Below, piece after piece: positions 1 to 16,332 of a stretch of DNA of 64,000 nucleotides; the first letter of the stretch is position 1, and each line of letters begins with the position of its first letter. The notes under the pieces were generated by a model that did not search any database, was not told the origin of the DNA, and saw only the letters and a program-made list of their open reading frames with translations. This DNA is from Drosophila persimilis (Eukaryota; Arthropoda; Insecta; Diptera; Drosophilidae): positions 7,006,001 to 7,070,000 of the forward strand of contig NW_020825294.1 in the NCBI RefSeq assembly GCF_003286085.1. The letters run 5' to 3'. The translations under genes were made by a program, and so were the position numbers.

Positions 1-146
1 CAATTATTCATTTTACTACAAATTGTATACTATAGGGAAGAAAATGTATAAATCAAATTCAGTTGTCAAATGTCAAAGATTGGTAGCTTTTTCACCTCTT
101 TTCACCAGTTTTCACCACCAAATACAGTATAATAGATGAATTGCAC

Positions 147-973
147 ATGAGCCAAGACGGGGTAAGTGAAATATTTAACTATTATAAATTATAAATATTA
201 TAAATTTTAATAATTTCTTATAGCAGACACAACAATTGAAAAATGGGAAATGTTTGGCGATTGGGGCCCAAAGGGCAGATTGCCAATGGTAACGCCATCT
301 GTACCATCTTGTGGTGGTAAGTAGAATTCTTTATGTATTATTATTTATTTATAATTTTTTTATTATAATTTTCAAAAATTATCCATTTCAGAAGCCTACA
401 ACGGTCGTCCTTATTAACGAAGCCTTGGAGAGGGTGCTAAGAGCAGCCAAAAGTAAATTTATGAATTAATATCTCTTGGCCGTAATATCCGATGGAAATA
501 AAGCAAACAAATTGGCCCTGCGAAGTGCTTCTGCAGGAGGTTTCGCCTTACGTTAGGATTTCGACCATGTACATGGGATTATGTCAAGTAAGCTTGGAGC
601 TCCCCCAGGCTACCGCCTGAACATAACCTAAGTTAACCCGCCGGACAATGTACGGCCAGCCTTCCTAAGGGAAATAAAAGAGATCAAATCTGTTATTCAA
701 AAAAGATTTCAGATCCCGAATACGCAAGGCGGATTCAGAATGAAATTCGCAAATAATGACAGTTTGGAATCATCAGCTAATGTCCTCAAGAAATATTTGC
801 CCAGGCTGGTGAAGAGCCTTAATAAAATTAATCCTGATCTGGTTGGTGTTGGTAAGCTAAATTTTATCCTAAATTATTCGAATTAAATTTATTGAAATAC
901 ACATTCCCCACCAGGAGGAGGAGTCGGCACATTCCATGGACTTATTTTAGCCTTTAATATTATTACTATATAA
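147..973 (+). pseudogene. decayed four-exon protein gene, unrecognised
   Basis: A single reading frame can be followed across four exons with canonical splice signals: about 147-161, 227-316, 392-851 and 915-973. The donors read GTAAGT or GTAAGC and the acceptors CAG. Joined in phase, the frame is interrupted by four nonsense codons at 290-292, 467-469, 554-556 and 629-631. After the last of these it stays open for about 73 codons to the last donor, continues in phase into the final exon and stops at 971-973, just before an AATAAA-type signal near 985. The conserved phase and splice sites suggest a once functional gene that has lost coding capacity. I do not recognise the family. An alternative is a spliced noncoding RNA whose open stretches are chance. 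Seen: splice sites and frame. Inferred: pseudogene status. Confidence 0.45.
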
Positions 974-1308
974 AAAACAAAAATAAAACATATATAAAGG
1001 GTACTTCTGCCTAGTCAACCTTAGAACCTTCCAGCATGAAAGAGATCAAGTAGGCTTTGCCTGGATTTTTGGCATTTTGATTTTGATTTTAATTTTGAGT
1101 TTCACGAGCCAGAGATTTCCACAGTTGAGCTACAGATTTCGTAGGGTAAACATCGTGCTAAATCAAATCAAATTCAACTAAAAAAAATAAAAAATAAAAA
1201 TTTTTTCGAAAAAAAAAAAATTGTGAAGAAAGTAGGTGGTGACTAAATTTGACAGTTCTGATGACTCACAATTTATATGTTTATGTAATCTCCATTTCCT
1301 TTAAGCAA

Positions 1309-3390
1309 ATGGATTTACCATCAATGGTAGAAAGTACTGGCGGCCGTCTGATTGTGCGCAATCTATTCAGTAATACGTCCATGTATCACGTGCCTGTGGC
1401 AAATGCGGATGAGGCCGCGGATCCGGCTAACATGTCATTACTCGCACAGGAAGTCGCATGGTACCAGGAACAGCCGCCTAATGATGGCGGCCAATTGCCG
1501 CAACTGCCGCAGTGCAAGATACGCAGGAACTATAGCTGCAATCAGTGCGCATTCTTCACGCAGAATCCGCGCAATCATCTGTCGCACCTGCGCGACGTCC
1601 ACGGCGAAAGGATCATCATAAACGAGTGCAAGCTGTGCCTCTATGCCTCGCGTCATTTCCAGAAACTGGTGCGTCACATGAAAATGGTGCATGGCTGCAC
1701 CGATACGGATAAGGGCCTGCCCGGCGAAGACGGCCAGCCGGGTCGTGGCAAGCGCAATCTGAGTCGCGAGGCGCGCAAGCGTCGCCTCGAGGAGAGCATC
1801 GAAATGCCACGACCCTCTGGCGCTGTGCAAGGGGACGGCAACGCCATCACTCCCGGACTGGTGCACATCATGCAGAACGGTCCCTCGCTGGAGCAGCTAA
1901 AGTCTGAGCTGAAGCAGCAGGAGCAGGAGCTTCTGGTCAAGGTACAGGCCTACAATCGCCAGCAGGAGATGCAGGAGCTGCAGAAGATCGTAGCCAATGG
2001 TGATAATATTTTCTCGATGGCCTTTGAGTTTCAGCGCAAGATGATGCCACCCATGATGGAGCGCAATGAATCCGTCCTAACGGAGCTGAACAACAACAGC
2101 AGCTCCGACTCTGAGGGTCCAGTCAACGAGGAGACTTTGGCCTTGGCCATGGCCGACGATTCGAAGAAGTACCAGTGCCAGAAGTGCTCCTATAGTACTC
2201 CGCTTCGTGCCAGATTTAAGAAGCATGTCAAATACCATTCGATGCCATTGATCAAATGCGACTTATGCGACTTCCACTCCCCTTACAAGTGGAATCTGGA
2301 CAGACACACTAAGAACCATGGCGCCGATGGACACTTTCGGTGCAGCCTCTGCGACTTTAGCACGGACATCAAGCAGTCCCTGACCATACACGAGCTGAAC
2401 CATCATGTGCCCGCCGTGGGGCATCCCATTCGTCGCCGCTTCCTCAAGGAGCAGGAGGAAAAGCTGCACATGGGAGCGAGCAGCTCCAAAAAAGTATCGC
2501 CAACTCCGCCACCAGTCATACCTCTCGTCGACGCGTCCATGGAGTTGCCGGGGATCAGCTGCTCCCACTGCCATCAGCTCGTGCCCAATGCCGTGGAGCT
2601 TGTCAAGCATCTGCAGTTGTGCCCGCCAGCTTTGGCCAACACTAAGCACCTAAGGGCTTCTTGCCTGGCCAGCCAAGAGCTGCCGGCATCACCGGAAGAG
2701 GATTACACAGCTGCAGGCAGTGATCTCAGCTACTGCGGCGTGGAAACAGCCCCTGGCTATGGAGAGGTGAACAGACTAAAGGTCATTCAACACTCCACTA
2801 AGTCCAACTCATGTTTACAGGTCACGGAACCGTACGTAGTCGATGATGCCAATGATTCAACTCCTATGAAAAAGGTCTTCAAGTGTCCACATTGCACTTT
2901 TTGGGCAGCCACCGCCTCGCGTTTCCATGTCCACATTGTGGGCCATCTGAATCGGAAGCCCTTCGAGTGCTCGCTGTGCGCCTATCGCTCCAACTGGCGC
3001 TGGGACATCACCAAGCACATTCGCTTGAAGGCGAATCGTGACAAGTCCCACAACCAGGCACGGGTTCTGATGAACGATGAGACCGGACGACGCAACTACA
3101 CAAAGTACAATCAGTTTTTGACTCTAATGAAAGTCAATCCAAGCACAGAAGAGTCAAAAGCCACACGCACGGGTGAACAATACGATCCAATGACGGAGAT
3201 GATGACTGAGGAAGGACAGCTCCCCAAGAAGAAGTCAGCTTTGAAGCACATCGACATGGAAGCTGCAGATTCTCTTACTGGTGCGGGGCAGTCATTCTAT
3301 CGCAATCTCTGGGACACAGATCTGGGGCTGCAGCAACTACAAACCTCCACAGACGCGATTGTGTCCCCCGCCGGTGATGAACAATATTAG
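1309..3390 (+). CDS. C2H2 zinc-finger protein, 693 aa
   Basis: Probable DNA-binding nuclear protein. About eight C2H2-type fingers occur in groups. Two lie near residues 90-150 (YSCNQC and ECKLC, followed by HLRDVH and HMKMVH). Three adjacent ones lie near residues 285-370 (YQCQKC, IKCDLC, FRCSLC), an atypical one (ISCSHC) near 430, and two (FKCPHC, FECSLC) near 525-580. The linkers are not the TGEKP type, so this resembles the dispersed-finger REST/Charlatan-like style more than a KRAB or ZAD array. A Gln/Glu-rich coiled-coil-like stretch follows the second finger. I start at the ATG at 1309; an upstream in-frame ATG at 1261 exists, but the sequence just before 1309 looks like a splice acceptor (CCTTTAAG), so the segment may be intronic. 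AATAAA lies at 3507-3512. It converges with DnaJ-H. I cannot assign a fly gene name. Confidence 0.9.
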   Translation: MDLPSMVESTGGRLIVRNLFSNTSMYHVPVANADEAADPANMSLLAQEVAWYQEQPPNDGGQLPQLPQCKIRRNYSCNQCAFFTQNPRNHLSHLRDVHGERIIINECKLCLYASRHFQKLVRHMKMVHGCTDTDKGLPGEDGQPGRGKRNLSREARKRRLEESIEMPRPSGAVQGDGNAITPGLVHIMQNGPSLEQLKSELKQQEQELLVKVQAYNRQQEMQELQKIVANGDNIFSMAFEFQRKMMPPMMERNESVLTELNNNSSSDSEGPVNEETLALAMADDSKKYQCQKCSYSTPLRARFKKHVKYHSMPLIKCDLCDFHSPYKWNLDRHTKNHGADGHFRCSLCDFSTDIKQSLTIHELNHHVPAVGHPIRRRFLKEQEEKLHMGASSSKKVSPTPPPVIPLVDASMELPGISCSHCHQLVPNAVELVKHLQLCPPALANTKHLRASCLASQELPASPEEDYTAAGSDLSYCGVETAPGYGEVNRLKVIQHSTKSNSCLQVTEPYVVDDANDSTPMKKVFKCPHCTFWAATASRFHVHIVGHLNRKPFECSLCAYRSNWRWDITKHIRLKANRDKSHNQARVLMNDETGRRNYTKYNQFLTLMKVNPSTEESKATRTGEQYDPMTEMMTEEGQLPKKKSALKHIDMEAADSLTGAGQSFYRNLWDTDLGLQQLQTSTDAIVSPAGDEQY

Positions 3391-3506
3391 AACCGGACTC
3401 TGACTGAAAAGGGGGATCCAAGCCATCCACAAACAAATTGACACTGAAATGAACAAAGAAATACTAGTCCTATAATTATTTATATTAGTATACTTGTAAA
3501 TAATAC

Positions 3507-3512
3507 AATAAA
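3507..3512 (+). terminator. polyadenylation signal AATAAA of the zinc-finger gene
   Basis: An AATAAA hexamer lies about 117 bases after the stop codon of the zinc-finger gene, followed by A/T-rich DNA. The next gene, DnaJ-H, reads in the opposite direction and stops at 3916, so the two 3' ends converge within about 400 bases. Confidence 0.6.
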
Positions 3513-3915
3513 ACATTTTTACACTGAAACAGAAGCCGACACAAGAGTTGTTTTTATCATTTCTACAGTGAGATAAATGTGTATTTGGTAAATGGTTAGT
3601 TTAGTTTAGAAAAACCAAAAAATAGTTTAGATTAGAGAGTGTAAGCCGTCCGATAATTAAGTGAGATTAATGAACGATCAACGATGCATCCAGCTAAGCT
3701 TTGTCTCGACTGTGCCTTACGAGTAACATATGTATACTAAAAAAATTTTGATCACGCGCTTTTCACAGCAAACATTCCTGTATGATAAATAATACTATGC
3801 ATATTAAGACGACTAGCGGCAACAGAAAGCAGATCTCGTCCACGCTGAGCGTGAACAGAAGCTGCCAAAGATCGAAGCAAAAGTATAGAGCCTGCAGTAG
3901 CCATAACCACAACAA

Positions 3916-5223
3916 CTAAGCGGTCTGGCACTGGACGCTCTCAAAGTGGGGCGATTGTCCGTGCTCGTCATCATCCCCGCTTGGATTAGGACGCGCTTGT
4001 GGCTTGTAGTCGGTCATCTCAACCAATTCGGCTCCCTCTGGAATGACAATGCGTTCCCTGGGCGGCAGCAGTTCCTCCAACTGGGCCATCTGCACTGGCG
4101 TGGCAAAATTGTTCTCAGGGAAATTCACCTTAAACTTCATATAAAGATCACCCTTGTCGGTGGGCGAGTTGAAAACGGGCATGCCGCCGCCACGCAGCAT
4201 CTTGATGTGATTGTGCTGCAATACCTCCCCAGGTTCGGTGCGCAAACATACGGGTCGGCCATCCAGATGCTCGAAACAATGCGTATAGCCGCAGAGAGCC
4301 TCGGTTATGCTAATCTCCAGGTCCCTCATATAGAGATTAGCGTGACGTCGTTGAAAGGTTGGATGGTCTTGCTGGACGAGCACAACAATCAGATCGCCAT
4401 ATTCGCCGCCACGCATCTGATGCCCCTCTTTGTTGAAGGGCACCTTCAGCATGTGTGGAGCTCCACGCTCCACAATCAGATCCCGTTTCATTTTCTCCTC
4501 CACAAAGCCACTGCCACGACATGGGCTACATTTCATGTTGTCTTTGATGGTAAAACCACGTCCATCGCACGCCGGGCAGCTCTGAAAAACCAAAAAAAAA
4601 AAGACAATGATATGCCTGGATATACATCAAGAACTGCACAGCTCACTGCATTGAAGGGGCTTAGCCCCATGAAGGTGAAAGCAGCTGCTCGTCCGACACC
4701 GCCACAAGCCTCACAGCTCTCATGTGCGTCCTGGGGCCCACCATCGCCGTTGCATTTGCTGCACAACTTCTGGCGATTGTAGTCAACCGTTTTCTTCATG
4801 CCACCACTATAAATCTCCTCCAGCGTTAGCTCCAGTTTGATGACAACTTTTCCCTCCCGCTTGGGACGACCGCCGGCAGCACCACCGAATGGAAACCATT
4901 GATTCAAGAGATCGGAGGCATCGGCAAAACCTTCGACGCCCTCCTGCAGACCCTTTAAGCCATGACGGTCGTATATACGACGTTTCTCCGGATCGGACAG
5001 CACCTCATAGGCAAAAGCAATCTCCTTGAACTTGTCACCAGCATCGGGATTTTTATCTGGATGGAATTCTTTGGCCAATCTGCGATAGTTCTAAGTAGTG
5101 CCGCCCAATAACCATTATAAAATGAATTTCCACGAAAGGAGAATTGCGCTTTACCTTTTTAATTTCTTCCTCGGTTGCATCCGGAGCAACGCCCAGCACT
5201 TCATATAGGTTCAAATTGTCCAT
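3916..5223 (-). CDS. DnaJ-H: DnaJ-H, type I (DNAJA-like) Hsp40 co-chaperone, 392 aa
   Basis: Co-chaperone that stimulates Hsp70 ATPase and delivers clients. Three exons join in frame: 5155-5223, 4647-5090 and 3916-4581 (1179 nt with stop). The J domain starts at [11 protein letters not shown] and carries the HPDKN motif early in exon 2. Four zinc-binding CxxC elements follow ([33 protein letters not shown]), then the two-lobed substrate-binding C-terminal region. The protein ends in CQTA, a CaaX box that predicts farnesylation, as in cytosolic DNAJA proteins. Total length is close to the D. melanogaster protein as I remember it. It is divergently arranged with Sirt1, sharing about 1.1 kb of upstream DNA. 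Intron 2 is short and its polypyrimidine tract is a run of T. Confidence 0.95.
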
Positions 5224-6351
5224 GTTTGTTCAACCCCCTACAAACTAAAGCAGCCGTGCATTGTTTTTAGCAACCAACCAAATATAAAATTTTTATTGAA
5301 AAAACTTCCGACAATGACAGTATATTCAGTTCGTAGTTAATAAGTGTGACCAAGTGTAGAAACTGGAACTTCACCTTCAAGAAATACCTAAGAAAAATAC
5401 CATTAATTCAAATGCCAGCAAGTACAGTAGACACTGGCAGTAAATAAAATCGTGGTTCATGTTTGCAAAATTTTGTTTTTAATGTGTTTTAATTGTTGTT
5501 CCTGTAATAGTCATTTCAACACCTGCCATTGGAAAAACGTAAGCGATAATTTTGGTAGGACATGAGCCATTTATATTGAACAATGAACAACTGAAGAAAC
5601 AATAATAGTACATTTACAACAATCACTGAACTCCATTTTGTTCAACAACTCATGATCAAGCAAGCATCTGAAACATGTCAATTTATATAAGAAATATATG
5701 TAGTATTTCATTAAGCAGCAAACATAGGATAGAACAAAAATATCATATAACGAAGTCGCTAAGTTCAATATATAAGCTATTGAGCGTCTACTGTACTATT
5801 AAGAAAACGCCCCGATTTTCTCCTAAAATATGGTATTTTAATGGCTAAAATGCCCTAAAAATTGCTAACATTGCAGTATTTTTACGCGCTAGTGTATTTT
5901 TCAACGCGAGTTAAGGTACCACTGAGGCCACTGATACATTTTTAATGCACTAACACACGCGCAGCTACGTGTGCCATCTTGCTTTTTCATCGGAAAATTT
6001 TCCAGAAATTACGTCTAAAAATTACGAAAAAATTTAAATTAAATTAAGTGAAAATTTTTTCCAAATTTAATCTAAGTAAAATTAAGTGAAATAAATTCGG
6101 ACAACTGCAAAAATTGGCCCATAATTGTTAGCTGGAGAATTTTTTCAATCAAGCCAAATGGGTGCGAAGCTGACGACGTAAAATTTTGTGTGTACCAACG
6201 AAAGAGCGGTGAAAACGGACGGCGCAAGAGCGCAAAGAGAGTGAGCGCATAGAGAGAGCGAATCAGTGAGTGGCAAGAAGAAGACGGACGGAGAAGCAGA
6301 AGCAGAAGGCAACACTCGAATCAAATTTCGGTGGTGCGCCTGTGGGGAAAA
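5224..6351. promoter_or_regulatory. divergent DnaJ-H / Sirt1 promoter region
   Basis: The roughly 1.1 kb between the two start codons has no supported ORF. At about 5342-5352 the sequence AAGTGTGACCAA matches, in reverse complement, the Drosophila core promoter Motif 1 (GGTCACACT), about 120 bases upstream of the DnaJ-H ATG. Near 6235-6260 a GAGA-rich stretch (AGAGAGAGCG) lies in what is probably the Sirt1 5' UTR. Between them, 5400-5940 is AT-rich with nothing recognisable. Confidence 0.5.
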
Positions 6352-9059
6352 ATGATGGAAAACTTCGAGGAAATTCACTTGGGTCATATTATTACCAAGG
6401 ATTTGCCCGACATGGCCGATGTTCAATTGCCGAATGCCAAAGAGTTTCTTAGCTTTGAGAACACTTCAACAAATTTTGATTTTGGCGCCGAAATTCTGGC
6501 AACGGCAACGGCAACAACGTCGACTGCGACTGCGACATCTACATCAACATCGACAGCAACAGGCGGCGGACCGGCAGCCAAAGCAAATGTTGAAATCAAA
6601 ACAAAAATATTTGAAGAACAAGAAATTGGCGCCAATATGGATATGGGAGCAGAATTATTGAATGTACTTCCGCCGCTGCAGCAACAGTCCAAACTTCTAG
6701 AAAAGTCCAACTCCGAGTGTGACGATGAAGAAGAGGAAGAGGAGGATGATGAAGACGACGATGACGATGATGATGATGATGAGGACGAGGAGGCCACTGG
6801 CGAAGAGACCAACGAGGATGAGGACGACACCAGCTCGGACTGCTCATCGGTAGGAGGTGGTGGTGCCACCGACTGGAAGCTCCGCTGGCTGCAACGCGAA
6901 CTCTACACAGGTCGTGTGCACCGCCAGGTGATTGCCAGCATTATGCCACACTTTGCCACAGGTCTGGCCGCCGACACTGATGACTCAGTGCTGTGGGACT
7001 ATCTGGCCCATCTTTTGAACGAGCCGAAGCGGCGAAACAAGCTTCCGAATGTCAATACCTTTGGCGATGTCATCGATCTGGTGCAGAAATCTTCCCGAAT
7101 TATTGTCCTGACTGGCGCTGGAGTGTCTGTCTCCTGTGGCATACCAGACTTTCGCTCCACCAATGGCATCTATGCCCGTCTGGCCCATGATTTTCCCGAT
7201 TTACCAGATCCGCAGGCCATGTTTGATATCAACTACTTCAAGCGTGATCCGCGGCCCTTCTACAAGTTTGCACGAGAGATCTATCCGGGGGAGTTTAGGC
7301 CCTCGCCCTGTCATCGTTTCATAAAGATGCTGGAGACCAAAGGCAAGCTGCTGCGCAATTATACGCAGAATATCGATACTCTGGAGCGGGTGGCAGGCAT
7401 TCAGCGGGTCATTGAATGCCACGGCTCCTTCTCGACGGCCTCGTGCACCAAATGCAAGTTCAAGTGCAATGCGGATGCCCTGCGGGCTGACATCTTTGCC
7501 CAGCGCATACCCGTCTGTCCGCAGTGCCAGCCCAACAAGGAGCAGAGTGTAGATGCCTCGGTCGCCGTAACTGAAGATGAGCTCCGGCAGCTGGTCGAGA
7601 ATGGCATTATGAAGCCCGACATTGTTTTCTTCGGAGAGGGTAAGTCCTAAGTCGCTTTTCCCGTCGAATAGCCTTCACTTTTACTTGATTTTTTCCATCT
7701 TTGAAAATAGGTTTACCCGATGAATACCATACAGTGATGGCCACAGACAAGGACTGTTGCGATCTGTTGATTGTGATTGGCTCCTCGCTGAAAGTGCGAC
7801 CGGTGGCACACATTCCCAGCAGTATACCGGCAACGGTGCCGCAGATTCTCATCAATAGGGAGCAGTTACATCATCTGAAATTTGACGTGGAGTTGCTGGG
7901 TGACTCTGATGTTATTATCAATCAGATCTGTCATCGCTTATCCGGAGACGATGGCTGCTGGAAGCAGATGTGCTCCGAGGAGGCAATGCTCACCGAATGC
8001 AAGAATCTAATGCCGCCCGAGCATCATAATCACCTTGGCCTACATCATCATCAATATCTGCACCATCGACACTGCATCTCGGAGAGCGAGCAGCAGTCAC
8101 AGTTGGACACAGACACGCAGTCCCTAAAGTCAAATGGATCGACCGATTACATTTTGGGTTCGGCTGGAACTTGCTCAGACTCGGGCTTTGAGTCCTCCAC
8201 ATTCACATCCGCAGGCAACACCAACAAGCGCCCACAAAGTGCCGATGATGCCCAGGATCGGGCTGCCATTGAGCGCATCAAGACAGACATTCTGGTGGAG
8301 CTAAATCAGACTACTTTGAGCTGTGACCGTCTGGCTGCAGCAGCAGCGGTACCACTACCGGCCGCTTCACCTGGGGAAGCGCCAGTGGAGAGCTATCGTC
8401 ACTTGTCGATCGACTCCTCAAAGGACAGCGGTATCGAGCAGTGCGACAACGAAGCCTCCTCCGCCAATTCTGCCAACCCCTATGTTCGGCCCAGTAATCT
8501 GGTCCAAGAGACCAAGACGGTAGTGGGGCCCAGGCTACCACCAAGGCCGGCACAGCGCGGCGGCAAGCGACAGACAGCTGCCGAGCGCCTTGTCCCAGGC
8601 ACCTTTTATTGTCACACGAACAACTGTTCGTATGTGTTCCCGGGTGCCCAGGTCTTCTGGGATAACGAGTACAGTGATGATGATGATGAGGATGACGAGG
8701 TGATGCGTAAGGATGGCAGCATGATGCCCAAGGGACATGCTGCAGATCTCTTTGGCAATATGGGAGGGGCCAACGATGATGATGACGATGATGAGGACGC
8801 CTGCGATCTGAATTCCGTACCATTGTCACCACTACTGCCGCCATCGCTAGAGGCACACATTGTCACCGAGATAACTGGTGGCGTTAGCGGGCTGGATGAC
8901 TCTGAGCTTCCATTTGACAGCAGTCCCAGTAAGAAGAGAACAAGCTCCAGCCTTGTGCAACAACAGCCAGCACCAGCGATTGAGGGTGAAACGCCGCCAT
9001 CGAAGAAGCGACGGCCCAGCGAGGAGGAGGAGACTCCCCCTCCGACAAGCGTCGTGTAA
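6352..9059 (+). CDS. Sirt1: Sirt1 (Sir2) NAD-dependent protein deacetylase, 878 aa
   Basis: Nuclear NAD+-dependent lysine deacetylase used in silencing and metabolic regulation. Two coding exons, 6352-7639 and 7711-9059, join in frame (2637 nt with stop). The first ATG in the frame begins MMENFEEIHLGHI, matching the family N-terminus I remember. The sirtuin core starts with GAGVSVSCGIPDFRS at about residue 255, followed by TQNID, the catalytic His in ECHGS at about residue 357 and a zinc site (CTKC, CPQC). The N-terminal region carries a Thr/Ser/Ala-rich tract and a long Asp/Glu run encoded by a GAY/GAR microsatellite (6720-6800). The C-terminal tail has two more acidic clusters and basic PSKKR-type motifs. 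It is somewhat longer than the melanogaster protein (about 823 aa from memory), mainly in low-complexity regions. Confidence 0.97.
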
Positions 9060-9397
9060 AGTTAAATTATATTGCATGCTTGGTAGTAGGATAATATTTA
9101 TTTTAAATTCAAGTTAAATCAATTGATGCTTAAAAATCCACACAACCACAGAATATGAATATATGTCCAGAGAAGCTCGCCCTTGAACCTAACGTAAAGA
9201 TTGAAGTGCATCGAGAACACACGAGAGGCTTTAACCCTCGTCCTCCGCTTCCCCGGAATGATATATCCTTCCTTCTGATATTTTCTGCACAAGCTCTAAG
9301 TTTATTTATTATATTCCTTTCAAAACGGAACGCAACGCTGTAAATGTTAGTATTTTATTATTATAAGTTTGTTATTGAGGCCTTTTTAGATAAAGCA

Positions 9398-9403
9398 AAT
9401 AAA
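9398..9403 (+). terminator. polyadenylation signal AATAAA of Sirt1
   Basis: An AATAAA hexamer lies about 340 bases after the Sirt1 stop. Further AT-rich 3' UTR-like DNA continues beyond it, so longer isoforms ending near 9.9 kb are possible. Confidence 0.4.
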
Positions 9404-11251
9404 GATGAGAGTTGGAAACAAAAAAAAAGGTAGATGGAGATGGAAACAAGCGCCTCAACTTTAAATCTAGGCTTAACATATTAGACATATTAAACTACTA
9501 CAAACATTTCTAGATGTATTTAAGAACTAGACACAAAGAAAAAAATACACTCTGTATATAAGAACACGCCTATTACTTTTTTTTACTGTAAATGGATCCC
9601 CCTACCCTAGCCTTCTTTAGTTATCCCCTCCCCCAAATTCTATCGGTTATGGCAACTATTTTTCAATCATCCTTCATCCAAAGTATACATACACACACCC
9701 ACACACACATAACTATATTTATAGTACTATAACTCTGAATCTAATCCGAGTTCGTAGTTTGGTGTGCTGTGCGTGTTGAAAAAAATTTAATCAAAATTTT
9801 AGCATAAAATAATTAGCCACCAAACAAAACTGTAGACTTTAGCCATTAAGTCTTAGTTTCTATGTCTAAAAGTGTATTAATATCCACAGAATATAAACGA
9901 AAACTTACAAAAATATGTAAAAACGAATTTGTGTTTGTGTTTTTATTTTGGGGAATGAGATCCTAACTTCGAGATCTTTCGAGCCATGCTAAGCCTATAG
10001 GATACTGCATATTGTACCTAAATCATTGTGCTAAATTTGCTCTGTCGTCTTTTAATTAGCTCTCCGATTAATGTTGTTTCTACTACAATACGCTTACCAA
10101 TTCAATCTGCATTTCATAAGATTCGTAATCTTCGAGCTTTAAAGCAGCGGTTCTTCATGACGCGGCCCGTTGACGCTCCACTCGAGACGATGGCGAACTG
10201 TCATATCTTGATGGAGACGTTCACTTTTTTTCCACTGAAGTGTCCTAGGTTTTCAGGAAATACAATTCTTTAACATTAATTTCAACTTCTCGACAACTCA
10301 GCCAGACTGCTGTCGCTCAGGGTTTCATTGTAATGATAAAGAAGGCACAAATGCATTAAATTTCAGAGCTGGTTCGCTACGAAGAAGATTATTATTTCAT
10401 TAGATTATTATAAAACGTTACAGTTCAGATGCCCAAATAAAAAAGAGTATACGTTTTCTTTCAATACTTGCAATTTCGAATTCGGGTTTATTAAGTATTT
10501 TCGACATTAGCTGGTACCTTAATGCTATCTAGATACCTTAGATAAACTACTATTTAGAGGGTTGGGTTGCCTTTCTTCAAAAGTATACCATTTAATGCTC
10601 ACTGCGGAAAAGAGCAACTAAATTGGAGAAAGAGAGCGCGCGCTGTGGCGATCTATTGTGTGATCTCGCGGTGATTCTTACGGACTAGGAGCAGCAGCCA
10701 GCGGTCCCGACTTACACTTACTATAGCGAGATACTGCCTGGACTTCCTGGATTCAATATGACATTTCGTGGATAGACTATTGGGGGCGGGTTTGGTCAGC
10801 AACGTAACCTATTTACAATTATAACAATATATATTGTATGCGTTGCCTTTGATTTTATATATTTATATACTTTATATATAAAAAACTATGAGTGCTAAGA
10901 AAAAAATGTTTCCTTCCAACCACCCCGCAATAATTTGTTTGTGGTACAGAGACTGTGAGTGTTATAACAAGAGCGTACATCTATCTGTAGCTACTACGTA
11001 CGGACTATGACACGATTTAAATCGATATATAAAATAACGCGCGTTGTGTGTGAGAGACTGGCGTGAGGTTATACATTTCTGTGTTTAGGCAACGTTCTCC
11101 AAGGGCTAACAAATACTTCAGTATGTATTATATATATATATCTCTTTATATATATATATATATAAATGTGTGTGTCTCGGTGATAAATTTCGTATTGATT
11201 TTAAAAAAATATGAAATATATATGAAAGTCGATCCAAACATGATCCCCGCA
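9404..11251. other. convergent 3' region between Sirt1 and Sfmbt
   Basis: No coding exon is supported here. The stretch is AT-rich with a TA microsatellite (about 11128-11165) and CA-rich patches (9690-9710). It most likely holds the end of the Sirt1 3' UTR and a long Sfmbt 3' UTR read from the minus strand. Short ORFs in it show no codon pattern or motif. Confidence 0.4.

Positions 11252-16332
<5,081 letters not shown>

Noticed and set aside
1249-1308. Upstream extension of the zinc-finger protein to 1249 or 1261
   Set aside because: 1249 is TTG, and the ATG at 1261 is followed by a hydrophobic stretch and an acceptor-like CCTTTAAG; the ATG at 1309 is preferred.
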